Shown: piece after piece, positions 1 through 4,906 of the stretch
Layout of the letters: the number at the start of each line of letters is the position of its first letter
How positions within the stretch are numbered: position 1 is the stretch's first letter
Assembly (NCBI GenBank): GCA_030672485.1
Contig: DAOVGH010000055.1
Location: 1-7,798, forward strand
Origin: Desulfobacterales bacterium
GTDB lineage: Bacteria > Desulfobacterota > DSM-4660 > Desulfatiglandales > B25-G16
Direction: 5' to 3'
Length of the DNA: 7,798 nucleotides
Program-made: the position numbers and the translations under genes
Notes under the pieces: model-generated
The model's input: only the letters and a program-made list of their open reading frames with translations
Databases searched by the model: none
What the model was told of the DNA's origin: nothing

Positions 1-28
1 TGGGAAAGGCTTTTCACCCCCACCTTTG

Positions 29-51
29 TCCTCCCCCATCAAGGGGGAGGA
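29..51. repeat. GC-rich perfect hairpin upstream of rplV
   Basis: A 9-bp perfect inverted repeat (29-37 with 43-51, TCCTCCCCC / GGGGGAGGA) encloses a 5-base loop. It is followed by a T-rich stretch at 54-61 (TTGTTTTT), so it superficially resembles an intrinsic terminator. The T-run is interrupted and starts a few bases after the stem, and it would separate rplV from the upstream S10-operon genes, so I call it a palindromic intergenic repeat rather than a terminator. The stem is directly visible; its role is unknown. Confidence 0.6.
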
Positions 52-76
52 GATTGTTTTTAAAGAAATTGGGAAG

Positions 77-95
77 CCCCGCCCTGTGGGCGGGG
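77..95. repeat. Second GC-rich perfect hairpin upstream of rplV
   Basis: An 8-bp all-GC stem (CCCCGCCC at 77-84 with GGGCGGGG at 88-95) closes on a three-base TGT loop. It ends 15 bases before the rplV ATG, close enough to affect ribosome access if it folds in the mRNA. The word CCCTGTGG inside it (82-89) recurs at 7742-7749 in the palindrome after rpmJ, hinting that both spacers hold related repeat elements. Confidence 0.6.
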
Positions 96-110
96 TAATT
101 CACTTGAGCC

Positions 111-443
111 ATGGAAACCAGGGCTATTGCGAAATATATACGAGTACCCCCCAGGAAGATTAGACTACTTATTAACGAGATACGGGGGAAAAACGTTGAA
201 GAGGCACTCAACTTATTGGCCTTCGCTCCACAAAGAGGGGTCCTTATTTTGCGCAAGTTAATCAATTCTGCTGTTGCCAATGCCAGCCAATATCCTGATA
301 TTGATGTGGATAAGTTGTTTATAAAGCACATATTTGCTGATGAAGGACCAACCTTAAAACGATTTAGGCCACGGGCTATGGGTAGGGCAACAAGGATAAG
401 AAAGAGAAGCAGTCACCTGACGGTTATACTTGATGAGAGATAG
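111..443 (+). CDS. rplV: 50S ribosomal protein L22
   Basis: L22 is a 23S rRNA-binding protein whose globular part sits on the subunit surface and whose long beta-hairpin lines the nascent-peptide exit tunnel. The 110-residue product equals the E. coli length and starts MET like it. The hairpin region (about 78-103) carries the family signature DEGPTLKRFRPRAMGRATRI; residues 82-84 are LKR, where E. coli has the MKR triplet known from macrolide-resistance deletions. An in-frame TGA at 105-107 lies just before the ATG, so 111 is the earliest possible start and no N-terminal extension exists. No clear Shine-Dalgarno sequence precedes it; the nearest purine-rich run is inside the hairpin at 77-95. 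Normally rpsS abuts this gene, but here the upstream 110 bases are palindromic spacer. The identification is secure. Confidence 0.97.
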   Translation: METRAIAKYIRVPPRKIRLLINEIRGKNVEEALNLLAFAPQRGVLILRKLINSAVANASQYPDIDVDKLFIKHIFADEGPTLKRFRPRAMGRATRIRKRSSHLTVILDER

Positions 444-450
444 CCCTGTA

Positions 451-493
451 AAGAGTGCCTAAAGTCCGTAAAGTGAGCTAAAGTGCCTAAAGT
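451..493 (+). repeat. Degenerate tandem repeat AAAGTGCCT-like, rplV-rpsC spacer
   Basis: Four successive 9-10 base units end with a partial one: AAGAGTGCCT, AAAGTCCGT, AAAGTGAGCT, AAAGTGCCT, AAAGT. This fills most of the 101-base spacer between rplV and rpsC. Two exact words, AAGAGTGCC (451-459) and AAAGTGAGCTA (470-480), recur in the rpsQ-rplN spacer at 2071-2079 and 2158-2168. A six-base inverted pair (CTGTAA 446-451, TTACAG 507-512) brackets the array. It has no coding potential, and its function is unknown. Confidence 0.75.
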
Positions 494-532
494 TTCCGGT
501 TATAACTTACAGCTCTTAGCTTAACAGATTAG

Positions 533-539
533 AAGGAGG
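533..539 (+). promoter_or_regulatory. Strong Shine-Dalgarno site for rpsC
   Basis: AAGGAGG lies five bases before the GTG at 545. It is a near-perfect anti-16S match and the strongest ribosome-binding site in the window. It fixes the GTG start of rpsC and shows that the rpsC start signal is intact even though the spacer in front of it is filled with repeats. Confidence 0.85.
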
Positions 540-544
540 CTTTA

Positions 545-1183
545 GTGGGCCAAAAGGTTCATCCAGTAGGATTGAGATTAGGAATTAACAGGACTTGGAA
601 TAGCAGGTGGTTTGCCGGTTCCGAGTTTGCATCACTTGTCATAGAAGACAATGAGATTCGGAGATTCTTGAAGAAGCGGCTCCAGCAGGCCGGTGTATCC
701 AAGATAGAGATTGAGAGAGCTGCTAACAAGGTGAGGCTTAGGATCTTCACCTCGAGGCCGGGGATTATAATAGGCAAGAGAGGGGCAGAGATAGAAAACC
801 TGAGGAAGGAAATTGAGATCAAAATAAAACGGGAGGCCTTTATTGATATTAAAGAGGTAAGGAGGCCGGAATTGGAGGCCCAATTGGCCGCAGAGAACAT
901 AGCTATTCAATTAGTTCGCCGGGTTGCCTTTCGGAGGGCCATGAAGAAGAGTATTACTACGGCCATGAGATTTGGTGCTATGGGCATAAGGATTTCCTGT
1001 AGTGGGAGGCTGGGAGGGGCGGAGATGGCGAGGAGAGAATGGTACAGAGAGGGTAGGGTGCCATTGCATACCCTAAGGGCAGATATAGACTATGGATTTG
1101 CTGAGGCCTTTACAACTTACGGGGTAATAGGAGTAAAGGTAATCATCTTCAAGGGTGAGATTTGGCCTAATAAAACAAAATAG
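545..1183 (+). CDS. rpsC: 30S ribosomal protein S3
   Basis: S3 sits on the 30S head at the mRNA entry channel and helps unwind mRNA structure. The 212-residue product begins MGQKVHPVGLRLG, the family hallmark. A type-II KH domain follows (about 38-106) with its GXXG loop seen as GKRG at 77-80. The C-terminal domain (about 107-207) carries the S3 signature GRLGGAEMARREWYREGRVP and ends with VIGVKVIIFKGE. Basic residues R130, R131 and K134 correspond to the E. coli residues implicated in mRNA helicase activity. It is about 20 residues shorter than E. coli S3 because the tail after KGE is brief, which is common. The GTG start is fixed by the AAGGAGG at 533-539. rplP begins 12 bases downstream. 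Confidence 0.98.
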   Translation: MGQKVHPVGLRLGINRTWNSRWFAGSEFASLVIEDNEIRRFLKKRLQQAGVSKIEIERAANKVRLRIFTSRPGIIIGKRGAEIENLRKEIEIKIKREAFIDIKEVRRPELEAQLAAENIAIQLVRRVAFRRAMKKSITTAMRFGAMGIRISCSGRLGGAEMARREWYREGRVPLHTLRADIDYGFAEAFTTYGVIGVKVIIFKGEIWPNKTK

Positions 1184-1195
1184 CAGAGGAATGTC

Positions 1196-1606
1196 ATGTT
1201 AAGCCCAAGAAAGGTTAAATATAGAGTTGTGCAGAAGGGGCGACTGAAAAGGAAGGCCTATAGAGGTTCAGACCTTGAATTTGGTGATTTTGGCCTCCAG
1301 GCGACAGAGTGCGGTTTTATGTCTGCCAGACAGATAGAGTCTGCAAGGATCGCAATAACGAGACATGTCAAGAAGGGTGGTAAGATATGGATAAGGGTTT
1401 TCCCAGACAAGCCAGTATTTAAGAAGCCCGCAGAAACAAGGATGGGCAAGGGGAAGGGTAATCTCGAAGGTTGGGTAGTAGTGATTAAACCAGGCAGGGT
1501 TTTATATGAGATAGAAGGTGTTGATCGAGAGATAGCTAAAGAGGCCTTTAGGCTTGCCGGTCATAAATTACCCTTTGCTACTAAATTTCTAAGCAGGAGC
1601 TTGTAA
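1196..1606 (+). CDS. rplP: 50S ribosomal protein L16
   Basis: L16 binds 23S rRNA near the A site and the peptidyl-transferase centre and is a late-assembling 50S protein. The product is 136 residues, the same as E. coli. It shows the typical start MLSPRKVKYR, the central stretch RVFPDKPVFKKPAE (68-80) and the RMGKGKGN motif (82-89). R82 aligns with the arginine hydroxylated by the RoxA/YcfD oxygenase in E. coli; no such enzyme is encoded here, so modification is not implied. An AGAGGA Shine-Dalgarno sequence at 1185-1190 supports ATG 1196; an out-of-frame ATG at 1191 is not used. It lies 12 bases after rpsC and four before rpmC, consistent with one transcript. Confidence 0.98.
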   Translation: MLSPRKVKYRVVQKGRLKRKAYRGSDLEFGDFGLQATECGFMSARQIESARIAITRHVKKGGKIWIRVFPDKPVFKKPAETRMGKGKGNLEGWVVVIKPGRVLYEIEGVDREIAKEAFRLAGHKLPFATKFLSRSL

Positions 1607-1610
1607 CAGC

Positions 1611-1820
1611 GTGAAGGCAGAGGAGTTAAAAGAACTGAGTATCCAAGAGTTAGTGGAGAGGGAAAAGGAATTAGCAAGGGAGTTGTTTAACCTTCGGTTC
1701 CAGATGGCGACAGGCCAGTTGAGTAACCATACTTCTATAGGAAAGACAAAAAGGGACATTGCCCGGGTTAAGACTGTATTGAGGGAGAAGGATACCGGGG
1801 GAGATGAAGCTGGAGCATAG
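1611..1820 (+). CDS. rpmC: 50S ribosomal protein L29
   Basis: L29 is a small antiparallel helical-hairpin protein at the exit-tunnel rim, close to L23, and is part of the docking area for SRP and the Sec channel. The 69-residue product has the family pattern: helix 1 KELSIQELVEREKELARELF (about 7-26), the conserved LRFQMATGQL (28-37) and helix 2 with RDIARVKTVLREK (about 48-60). It ends in a short acidic, glycine-rich tail, DTGGDEAGA. GTG 1611 is preceded by AGGAG at 1595-1599, eleven bases away, inside the end of rplP. The tail region is where ribosomes would begin S17, so the two genes overlap or nearly touch depending on the rpsQ start. Confidence 0.96.
   Translation: MKAEELKELSIQELVEREKELARELFNLRFQMATGQLSNHTSIGKTKRDIARVKTVLREKDTGGDEAGA
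1812..1815 (+). promoter_or_regulatory. GGAG ribosome-binding site favouring a TTG start for rpsQ
   Basis: GGAG (1812-1815), within the last codons of rpmC, lies six bases upstream of an in-frame TTG at 1822. The competing ATG at 1804 has only a G-run (1797-1801) almost abutting it, which is poor spacing. This favours TTG 1822 as the rpsQ start, one base after the rpmC stop codon. Confidence 0.5.
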
Positions 1821-1821
1821 T

Positions 1822-2070
1822 TTGGGCAGACACGGTAAAAGAAGAGAGATGATAGGGGTTGTTCTCAATAACAGGATGGATAAGACTGCAAAGATTTTGG
1901 TTGAAAGATTGGCCAGGCATAAGAAGTACAAGAAATACATCAGGTACCGGGCAAAATACATGGCGCACGACGCCAATAACAGATGTCAGATAGGTGATAA
2001 AGTCAGAATAATCGAAAGTCGCCCAATAAGTAAGTTGAAGAGGTGGAGGGTGTTAGAGATTCTGGATTAG
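1822..2070 (+). CDS. rpsQ: 30S ribosomal protein S17
   Basis: S17 is an OB-fold 16S rRNA-binding protein needed early in 30S assembly, and in many bacteria it is the last gene of the S10 operon. From TTG 1822 the product is 82 residues. It contains GVVLNNRMDKTAKILVER (12-29), the family's first strand pair, and the signature GDKVRIIESRPIS (58-70), followed by KRWRV. I prefer TTG 1822 because GGAG lies six bases upstream and it leaves eleven residues before GVV, as in Bacillus. ATG 1804 would add six residues (MKLEHS), overlap rpmC by 17 bases and have a badly spaced ribosome-binding site; it cannot be excluded. TTG starts are clearly used elsewhere here (rpsN, rpsE). A 180-base repeat-filled gap follows. 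Confidence 0.95.
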   Translation: MGRHGKRREMIGVVLNNRMDKTAKILVERLARHKKYKKYIRYRAKYMAHDANNRCQIGDKVRIIESRPISKLKRWRVLEILD

Positions 2071-2250
2071 AAGAGTGCCCAAATTTATAAGTACCCGCCC
2101 GCTTCCGAGTTCCGGAATTCGGAAACTCGCCTGAGCGAGAGCGTTGCGGGCAGGCCTAAAGTGAGCTAGAATTGTGGATAGGTCCAGCCGGCGTTAAGGA
2201 TTTAGGCGCTTCAGGCACTTTAAACATTAGTTCACTTAGGAATTATTGCT
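2071..2250. repeat. Composite repeat spacer between rpsQ and rplN
   Basis: This 180-base non-coding gap, the longest in the window, sits at the S10/spc operon boundary. It opens with AAGAGTGCC directly after the rpsQ stop (also at 451-459). A palindromic block follows (2097-2151), then AAAGTGAGCTA (2158-2168, also at 470-480). The same family then appears inverted: AGGCACTTT at 2213-2221 is the exact reverse complement of AAAGTGCCT, and 2228-2238 is the reverse complement of an AAAGTGAGCTA copy with two mismatches. I see no convincing promoter, although a boundary between operons would be a natural place for one. A TAGGA at 2237-2241 serves rplN. Confidence 0.7.
2097..2151. repeat. Nested palindrome within the rpsQ-rplN spacer
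   Basis: An outer 6-bp stem, GCCCGC (2097-2102) with GCGGGC (2146-2151), encloses two candidate hairpins. One is CGAGTTCCG (2106-2114) with CGGAAACTCG (2120-2129), with one bulged base. The other is CTCGC (2126-2130) with GCGAG (2135-2139), closed by CTGA. The two inner hairpins share bases 2126-2129, so only one can be fully formed at a time. The 3' edge, GGGCAGGC (2148-2155), is also the edge of the palindrome at the end of the window (7789-7796), so these look like two members of one repeat class. Confidence 0.65.
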
Positions 2251-2619
2251 ATGATACAGGCTGAAACATTATTAACCGTAGCTGATAACTCCGGTGCCAA
2301 GAAACTTTACTGCATAAAGGTGCTTGGTGGGACAAGGAGGAAATACGCAAGGGTAGGAGATGTCATTGTGGTATCTGTTAAGGAGTCTCTGCCTAATAGC
2401 AAGGTAAGAAAGGGTGATGTTCTAAGGGCAGTTGTAGTCAGGACAGCTAAGGAAATTAGGCGAGAGGATGGCTCATATATAAAGTTTGACGATAACTCGG
2501 CTGTATTGATTAGTCAACAAAATGAACCAATTGGAACACGAATTTTCGGCCCTGTCGCCAGGGAGCTAAGATCAAAGAGATTTATGAAAATTATCTCCCT
2601 CGCACCCGAGGTGCTTTAA
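2251..2619 (+). CDS. rplN: 50S ribosomal protein L14
   Basis: L14 is a five-stranded beta-barrel 23S rRNA-binding protein at the subunit interface that contributes to bridge B8 and binds the silencing factor RsfS. The 122-residue product is close to the E. coli length (123). It shows MIQAETLLTVADNSGAKK at the N-terminus, CIKVLGG (21-27), the L14 signature spanning about 60-86 (AVVVRT through DGSYIKFDDNSAVL) and the invariant IGTRIFGPVARELR and MKIISLAPEVL at the C-terminus. ATG 2251 is supported by TAGGA at 2237-2241. It is conventionally the first gene of the spc operon, and here it follows the longest spacer in the window. rplX starts 17 bases later. Confidence 0.98.
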   Translation: MIQAETLLTVADNSGAKKLYCIKVLGGTRRKYARVGDVIVVSVKESLPNSKVRKGDVLRAVVVRTAKEIRREDGSYIKFDDNSAVLISQQNEPIGTRIFGPVARELRSKRFMKIISLAPEVL

Positions 2620-2636
2620 GTGGAAGATTATGCATT

Positions 2637-2966
2637 ATGGCTAAGAAACAGTTTCACATAAGACAGAATGATAAGGTAATGGTAATCGCTGGCAAGGAAA
2701 GGGGAAAGCTTGGCACGGTCTTGAAGATGATTACGAAAAAGGAGAGGGCTGTAGTAGAAAAACTGAATATTGTCAAGAGACATACAAGGGCTGGACCTAA
2801 AAGCGCTAAAGGGGGGATTATTGAAAAAGAGGCTCCAATTCATATATCTAATCTTATGCTTGTCTGTGGAAAATGTGCTGAGGCAACAAGGGCCGGTAAA
2901 AAGGTGCTTGAGGATGGCAGTAAGGTCAGGTTTTGCAAGAAGTGTGGGGAGATCTTAGATAAGTAA
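2637..2966 (+). CDS. rplX: 50S ribosomal protein L24, zinc-ribbon form
   Basis: L24 is an assembly-initiator protein that binds the 5' region of 23S rRNA and sits next to the tunnel exit. The 109-residue product has a KOW motif (about 10-37: NDKVMVIAGKERGKLGTVLK) and the conserved VEKLNIVKRHTR (40-51). It ends with a zinc-ribbon of two CXXC pairs, C77/C80 (CGKC) and C100/C103 (CKKC), separated by 19 residues. Many bacteria carry this cysteine-bearing C-terminus, while E. coli lacks it. GGAAG at 2622-2626 precedes ATG 2637. A 135-base palindromic spacer separates it from rplE, which normally follows closely. Confidence 0.97.
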   Translation: MAKKQFHIRQNDKVMVIAGKERGKLGTVLKMITKKERAVVEKLNIVKRHTRAGPKSAKGGIIEKEAPIHISNLMLVCGKCAEATRAGKKVLEDGSKVRFCKKCGEILDK

Positions 2967-2973
2967 AGGAATG

Positions 2974-3051
2974 GTTGAGTTGTTGAGCGGTTAAATAATT
3001 GAGTAGTCTGATTTTTTGCTACTAAACTAATCGACGAATTAACGACTCAAC
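2974..3051. repeat. Long imperfect palindrome (two 33-base arms) in the rplX-rplE spacer
   Basis: Positions 2974-3006 and 3019-3051 are imperfect reverse complements of equal length. By my hand alignment 23 of 33 positions match without gaps, with perfect ends (GTTGAGT / ACTCAAC outside, AGTAG / CTACT inside) and a 12-base T-rich loop (3007-3018). Within the left arm the words GTTGAG and TTGAG recur (2974, 2982, 2999), giving a low-complexity look. It occupies most of the 135-base gap between rplX and rplE. No coding potential is seen. It could be a MITE-like or REP-like element; its mismatched arms suggest decay or a loose repeat family. Confidence 0.7.
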
Positions 3052-3101
3052 TTTAAACTTTGGACGCTCATCATAATGACTCATAAAAGGGAAAGATTAG
3101 C

Positions 3102-3641
3102 GTGTCCCGATTAAAGGAAAAATATCTTAGAGAGATTGTGCCAGCTATGATGAAAGAGTTTGGTTATCGAAATATTATGGAGACACCAAAGCTCGAAAAG
3201 GTGATTCTCAACATGGGTCTCGGTGAGGCAATACATAATATTAAGGTTCTCGACTCAGCCGTAGAGGAATTAGCACTTATCAGTGCGCAAAGACCTGTTG
3301 TTACAAGAGCCAAGAGGTCTATTGCCAGCTTTAAGGTTAGGGAAGGGATGCCGATAGGATGTATGGTTACCCTAAGAAGGGAGCGGATGTACCATTTCTT
3401 AGATAAGCTTTTTAATGTAACCCTTCCGAGGGTTAGAGATTTTCGAGGTTTGTCAGATAAATCCTTCGATGGCCGGGGCAATTATACAATAGGCATTAAG
3501 GAGCAGATTATATTTCCTGAGATCAATTATGATAAGATTGATAAGGTAAAGGGCCTTAATATTACCATTGTTACTACTGCCAACGCAGATGCCGAGGGCC
3601 GCTTTATGCTTGAGAAGATGGGATTGTTGTTTCGGAGGTAA
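3102..3641 (+). CDS. rplE: 50S ribosomal protein L5
   Basis: L5 binds 5S rRNA with L18 to form the 5S RNP in the central protuberance and contacts the 30S head and P-site tRNA. The 179-residue product matches the usual length exactly. It shows LKEKYLREIVPAMMKEF near the N-terminus, KLEKVILNMGLGEA (30-43), the L5 signature LALISAQRPVVTRAKRS (58-74), then GLSDKSFDGRGNYTIGIKEQIIFPEI (about 116-141). It ends with NADAEGRFMLEKMGLLFR. GTG 3102 is supported by AAAGGGA at 3086-3092, nine bases upstream. rpsN begins 13 bases after its stop. Confidence 0.98.
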   Translation: MSRLKEKYLREIVPAMMKEFGYRNIMETPKLEKVILNMGLGEAIHNIKVLDSAVEELALISAQRPVVTRAKRSIASFKVREGMPIGCMVTLRRERMYHFLDKLFNVTLPRVRDFRGLSDKSFDGRGNYTIGIKEQIIFPEINYDKIDKVKGLNITIVTTANADAEGRFMLEKMGLLFRR

Positions 3642-3643
3642 GA

Positions 3644-3649
3644 AAGAGG
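3644..3649 (+). promoter_or_regulatory. Ribosome-binding site setting the TTG start of rpsN
   Basis: AAGAGG lies five bases before TTG 3655, just after the rplE stop. It decides the rpsN start: an in-frame ATG at 3568 lies far inside rplE and would add 29 residues with no relation to S14. Confidence 0.75.
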
Positions 3650-3654
3650 TTGCT

Positions 3655-3840
3655 TTGGCGAAAAGATCTTTGGTTGTAAAGGCAAGGAGAGAGCCGAAAT
3701 TTTCCTCTCGTAAGTATAACCGGTGCCCTATTTGTGGCAGGAGCAGGGGGTTTTTGAGAAAATTTGGGGTTTGCAGGATCTGTTTCAGGAATTTGGCCTC
3801 AAGGGGTGATATACCAGGGGTTGTTAAATCTAGTTGGTAG
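3655..3840 (+). CDS. rpsN: 30S ribosomal protein S14, type Z (zinc-binding)
   Basis: S14 binds 16S rRNA in the 30S head, next to S3 and S10. From TTG 3655 the product is 61 residues, exactly the size of the short zinc-binding type Z form (also called rpsZ). It opens (M)AKRSLVVKARREPKFSSRKYNRC. Zinc ligands C24/C27 (CPIC) and C40/C43 (CRIC) are at the canonical positions, and it ends in the conserved LASRGDIPGVVKSSW. The open frame continues upstream into rplE, but the upstream sequence resembles no S14, and AAGAGG at 3644-3649 supports the TTG. The zinc-free alternative S14 type is about 90-100 residues long; none is present here. Confidence 0.96.
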   Translation: MAKRSLVVKARREPKFSSRKYNRCPICGRSRGFLRKFGVCRICFRNLASRGDIPGVVKSSW

Positions 3841-3863
3841 GTGATGGATAAGGGGCATGCATA

Positions 3864-4262
3864 ATGACGATGGTTGACCCTATTGCGGATATGCTAACGA
3901 GAATTAGAAACGGGATTATGGCTTCTTACGATAAAGTAGAAATGCCGTGCTCCAAAATGAAAATCAATATGGCAAAGATATTAAAGGCCGAGGGATATAT
4001 AAGGAATTACAGGACAATCGAAGATAGCAAGCAAGATATTATGGTAATTTACTTAAAATACAACGAGGACAAGACCCCTGTTATTAAAGGGCTTAAAAGG
4101 ATAAGCAAGCCGAGTTGCAGGATGTATTCAAGATGTAAGAAGATCCCCAGAGTATTAAATGGTCTTGGTATCAATATCATTTCAACCTCTAGGGGGATAA
4201 TGACAGATAGAGAGGCAAAAAAAACGGGAATAGGGGGAGAGATTATTTGCTCGGTTTGGTAG
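3864..4262 (+). CDS. rpsH: 30S ribosomal protein S8
   Basis: S8 is a primary 16S rRNA-binding protein of the central domain (helix 21) and, in E. coli, the translational repressor of the spc operon. The 132-residue product starts MTMVDPIADMLTRIRNG, has KMKINMAKILKAEGYI (31-46) and carries the family signature GINIISTSRGIMTDREAK (102-119), followed by GGEIICSVW. AAGGGG ending at 3855 supports ATG 3864; ATG 3870 is a second possibility, two residues shorter. I did not find a recognisable S8-binding mimic in the mRNA by eye, so autogenous control cannot be claimed from this sequence. Confidence 0.98.
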   Translation: MTMVDPIADMLTRIRNGIMASYDKVEMPCSKMKINMAKILKAEGYIRNYRTIEDSKQDIMVIYLKYNEDKTPVIKGLKRISKPSCRMYSRCKKIPRVLNGLGINIISTSRGIMTDREAKKTGIGGEIICSVW

Positions 4263-4297
4263 CAACGATTAAAGTTTTTCAGCGGAAGGCGTAGGGT

Positions 4298-4840
4298 ATG
4301 TCGAGGATAGGTAGAAAACCCGTTATTGTACCAAAAGACGTAGACGTTAAGCTTGATGGTGAAATGTTATCCGTGAAAGGACCTAAGGGGGAGTTAAGGC
4401 GCCTCATTCATCCTAAAGTAAAATTAGATATTGATGGTTCACAGATAGTGTTGTCAATTCCTGATAATTCGAGGGAATCAAGATCACTTTCTGGTCTTTT
4501 TCGCTCGCTGATAGCTAATATGGTTTTAGGCGTTACCGAGGGATTCAAGAAGACCCTTGAGATAACTGGTGTCGGATATAGGGTTGAGCATTCAGGTAAT
4601 CAGCTGATATTTAATCTGGGTTATTCGAATCCTATTAGATATGATATTCCCAAGGGAATAGAGGTTCAGGCTGATCAGAAGAATAAGTTAGTCTTGAATG
4701 GGATAGACAAGGAGCTTTTAGGGATTGCAGCAGCCAAGATCAGAGGTTTTAGAGCCCCAGAGCCATATAAGGGAAAAGGGGTCAAATATCTGGAACAGAC
4801 GGTTAGACGAAAGGCAGGAAAGACAGCAGCAAAAACATAA
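4298..4840 (+). CDS. rplF: 50S ribosomal protein L6
   Basis: L6 binds 23S rRNA close to the sarcin-ricin loop and the GTPase-associated centre. The 180-residue product shows the expected two duplicated domains: N-terminal MSRIGRKPVIVP through the 80s, and C-terminal from about 83, beginning FKKTLEITGVGYRV. The family signature PEPYKGKGV is at 154-162 and is followed by KYLEQTVRRKAGK. GGAAGG (4284-4289) is eight bases before ATG 4298. It lies 35 bases after rpsH. A 66-base untranslated gap to the preferred rplR start follows. Confidence 0.98.
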   Translation: MSRIGRKPVIVPKDVDVKLDGEMLSVKGPKGELRRLIHPKVKLDIDGSQIVLSIPDNSRESRSLSGLFRSLIANMVLGVTEGFKKTLEITGVGYRVEHSGNQLIFNLGYSNPIRYDIPKGIEVQADQKNKLVLNGIDKELLGIAAAKIRGFRAPEPYKGKGVKYLEQTVRRKAGKTAAKT

Positions 4841-4864
4841 ATAAATGTGTCGGAGATTCTGCTT

Positions 4865-4877
4865 GGGGCGAGGCCCC
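4865..4877 (+). repeat. Short GC hairpin in the rplF-rplR junction
   Basis: GGGGC (4865-4869) pairs with GCCCC (4873-4877) across a three-base GAG loop. It lies 29 bases before the preferred rplR ATG in a stretch with no obvious Shine-Dalgarno sequence. A 5-bp stem is short and may be chance; I list it because it lies in the only spc junction that has neither a normal ribosome-binding site nor an overlap with its neighbour. Confidence 0.35.
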
Positions 4878-4906
4878 TGAGTTCATCTTTGAGTTGGCTA
4901 TTCATT

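Noticed and set aside
29..61. Rho-independent terminator upstream of rplV
   Set aside because: The stem is strong, but the T-run is broken by a G and begins after a gap. It would terminate inside the S10 operon, and a second hairpin of similar strength follows with no T-run. It is better read as repeat DNA.
1..110. 3' end of rpsS (S19)
   Set aside because: No frame gives the S19 C-terminus; one frame is open to 63 but reads as low-complexity proline/glycine-rich residues produced by the hairpin DNA.
451..493. CRISPR array
   Set aside because: The units are 9-10 bases, degenerate and directly adjacent, with no unique spacers.
2156..2250. spc operon promoter before rplN
   Set aside because: The location is plausible, but I found no pair of -35 and -10 hexamers with acceptable spacing; the sequence is accounted for by repeat copies.
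2770..2958. 62-residue + strand open frame inside rplX
   Set aside because: It is in a different frame from the clear L24 protein and has no recognisable pattern.
3568..3654. N-terminal extension of rpsN from ATG 3568
   Set aside because: It overlaps rplE by 74 bases and the added residues are unlike any S14; TTG 3655 has a ribosome-binding site and gives the exact 61-residue type Z length.
4847..4906. N-terminal 20-residue extension of rplR from GTG 4847
   Set aside because: There is no ribosome-binding site, and the hydrophobic residues are unlike the basic L18 arm; ATG 4907 gives the standard length.
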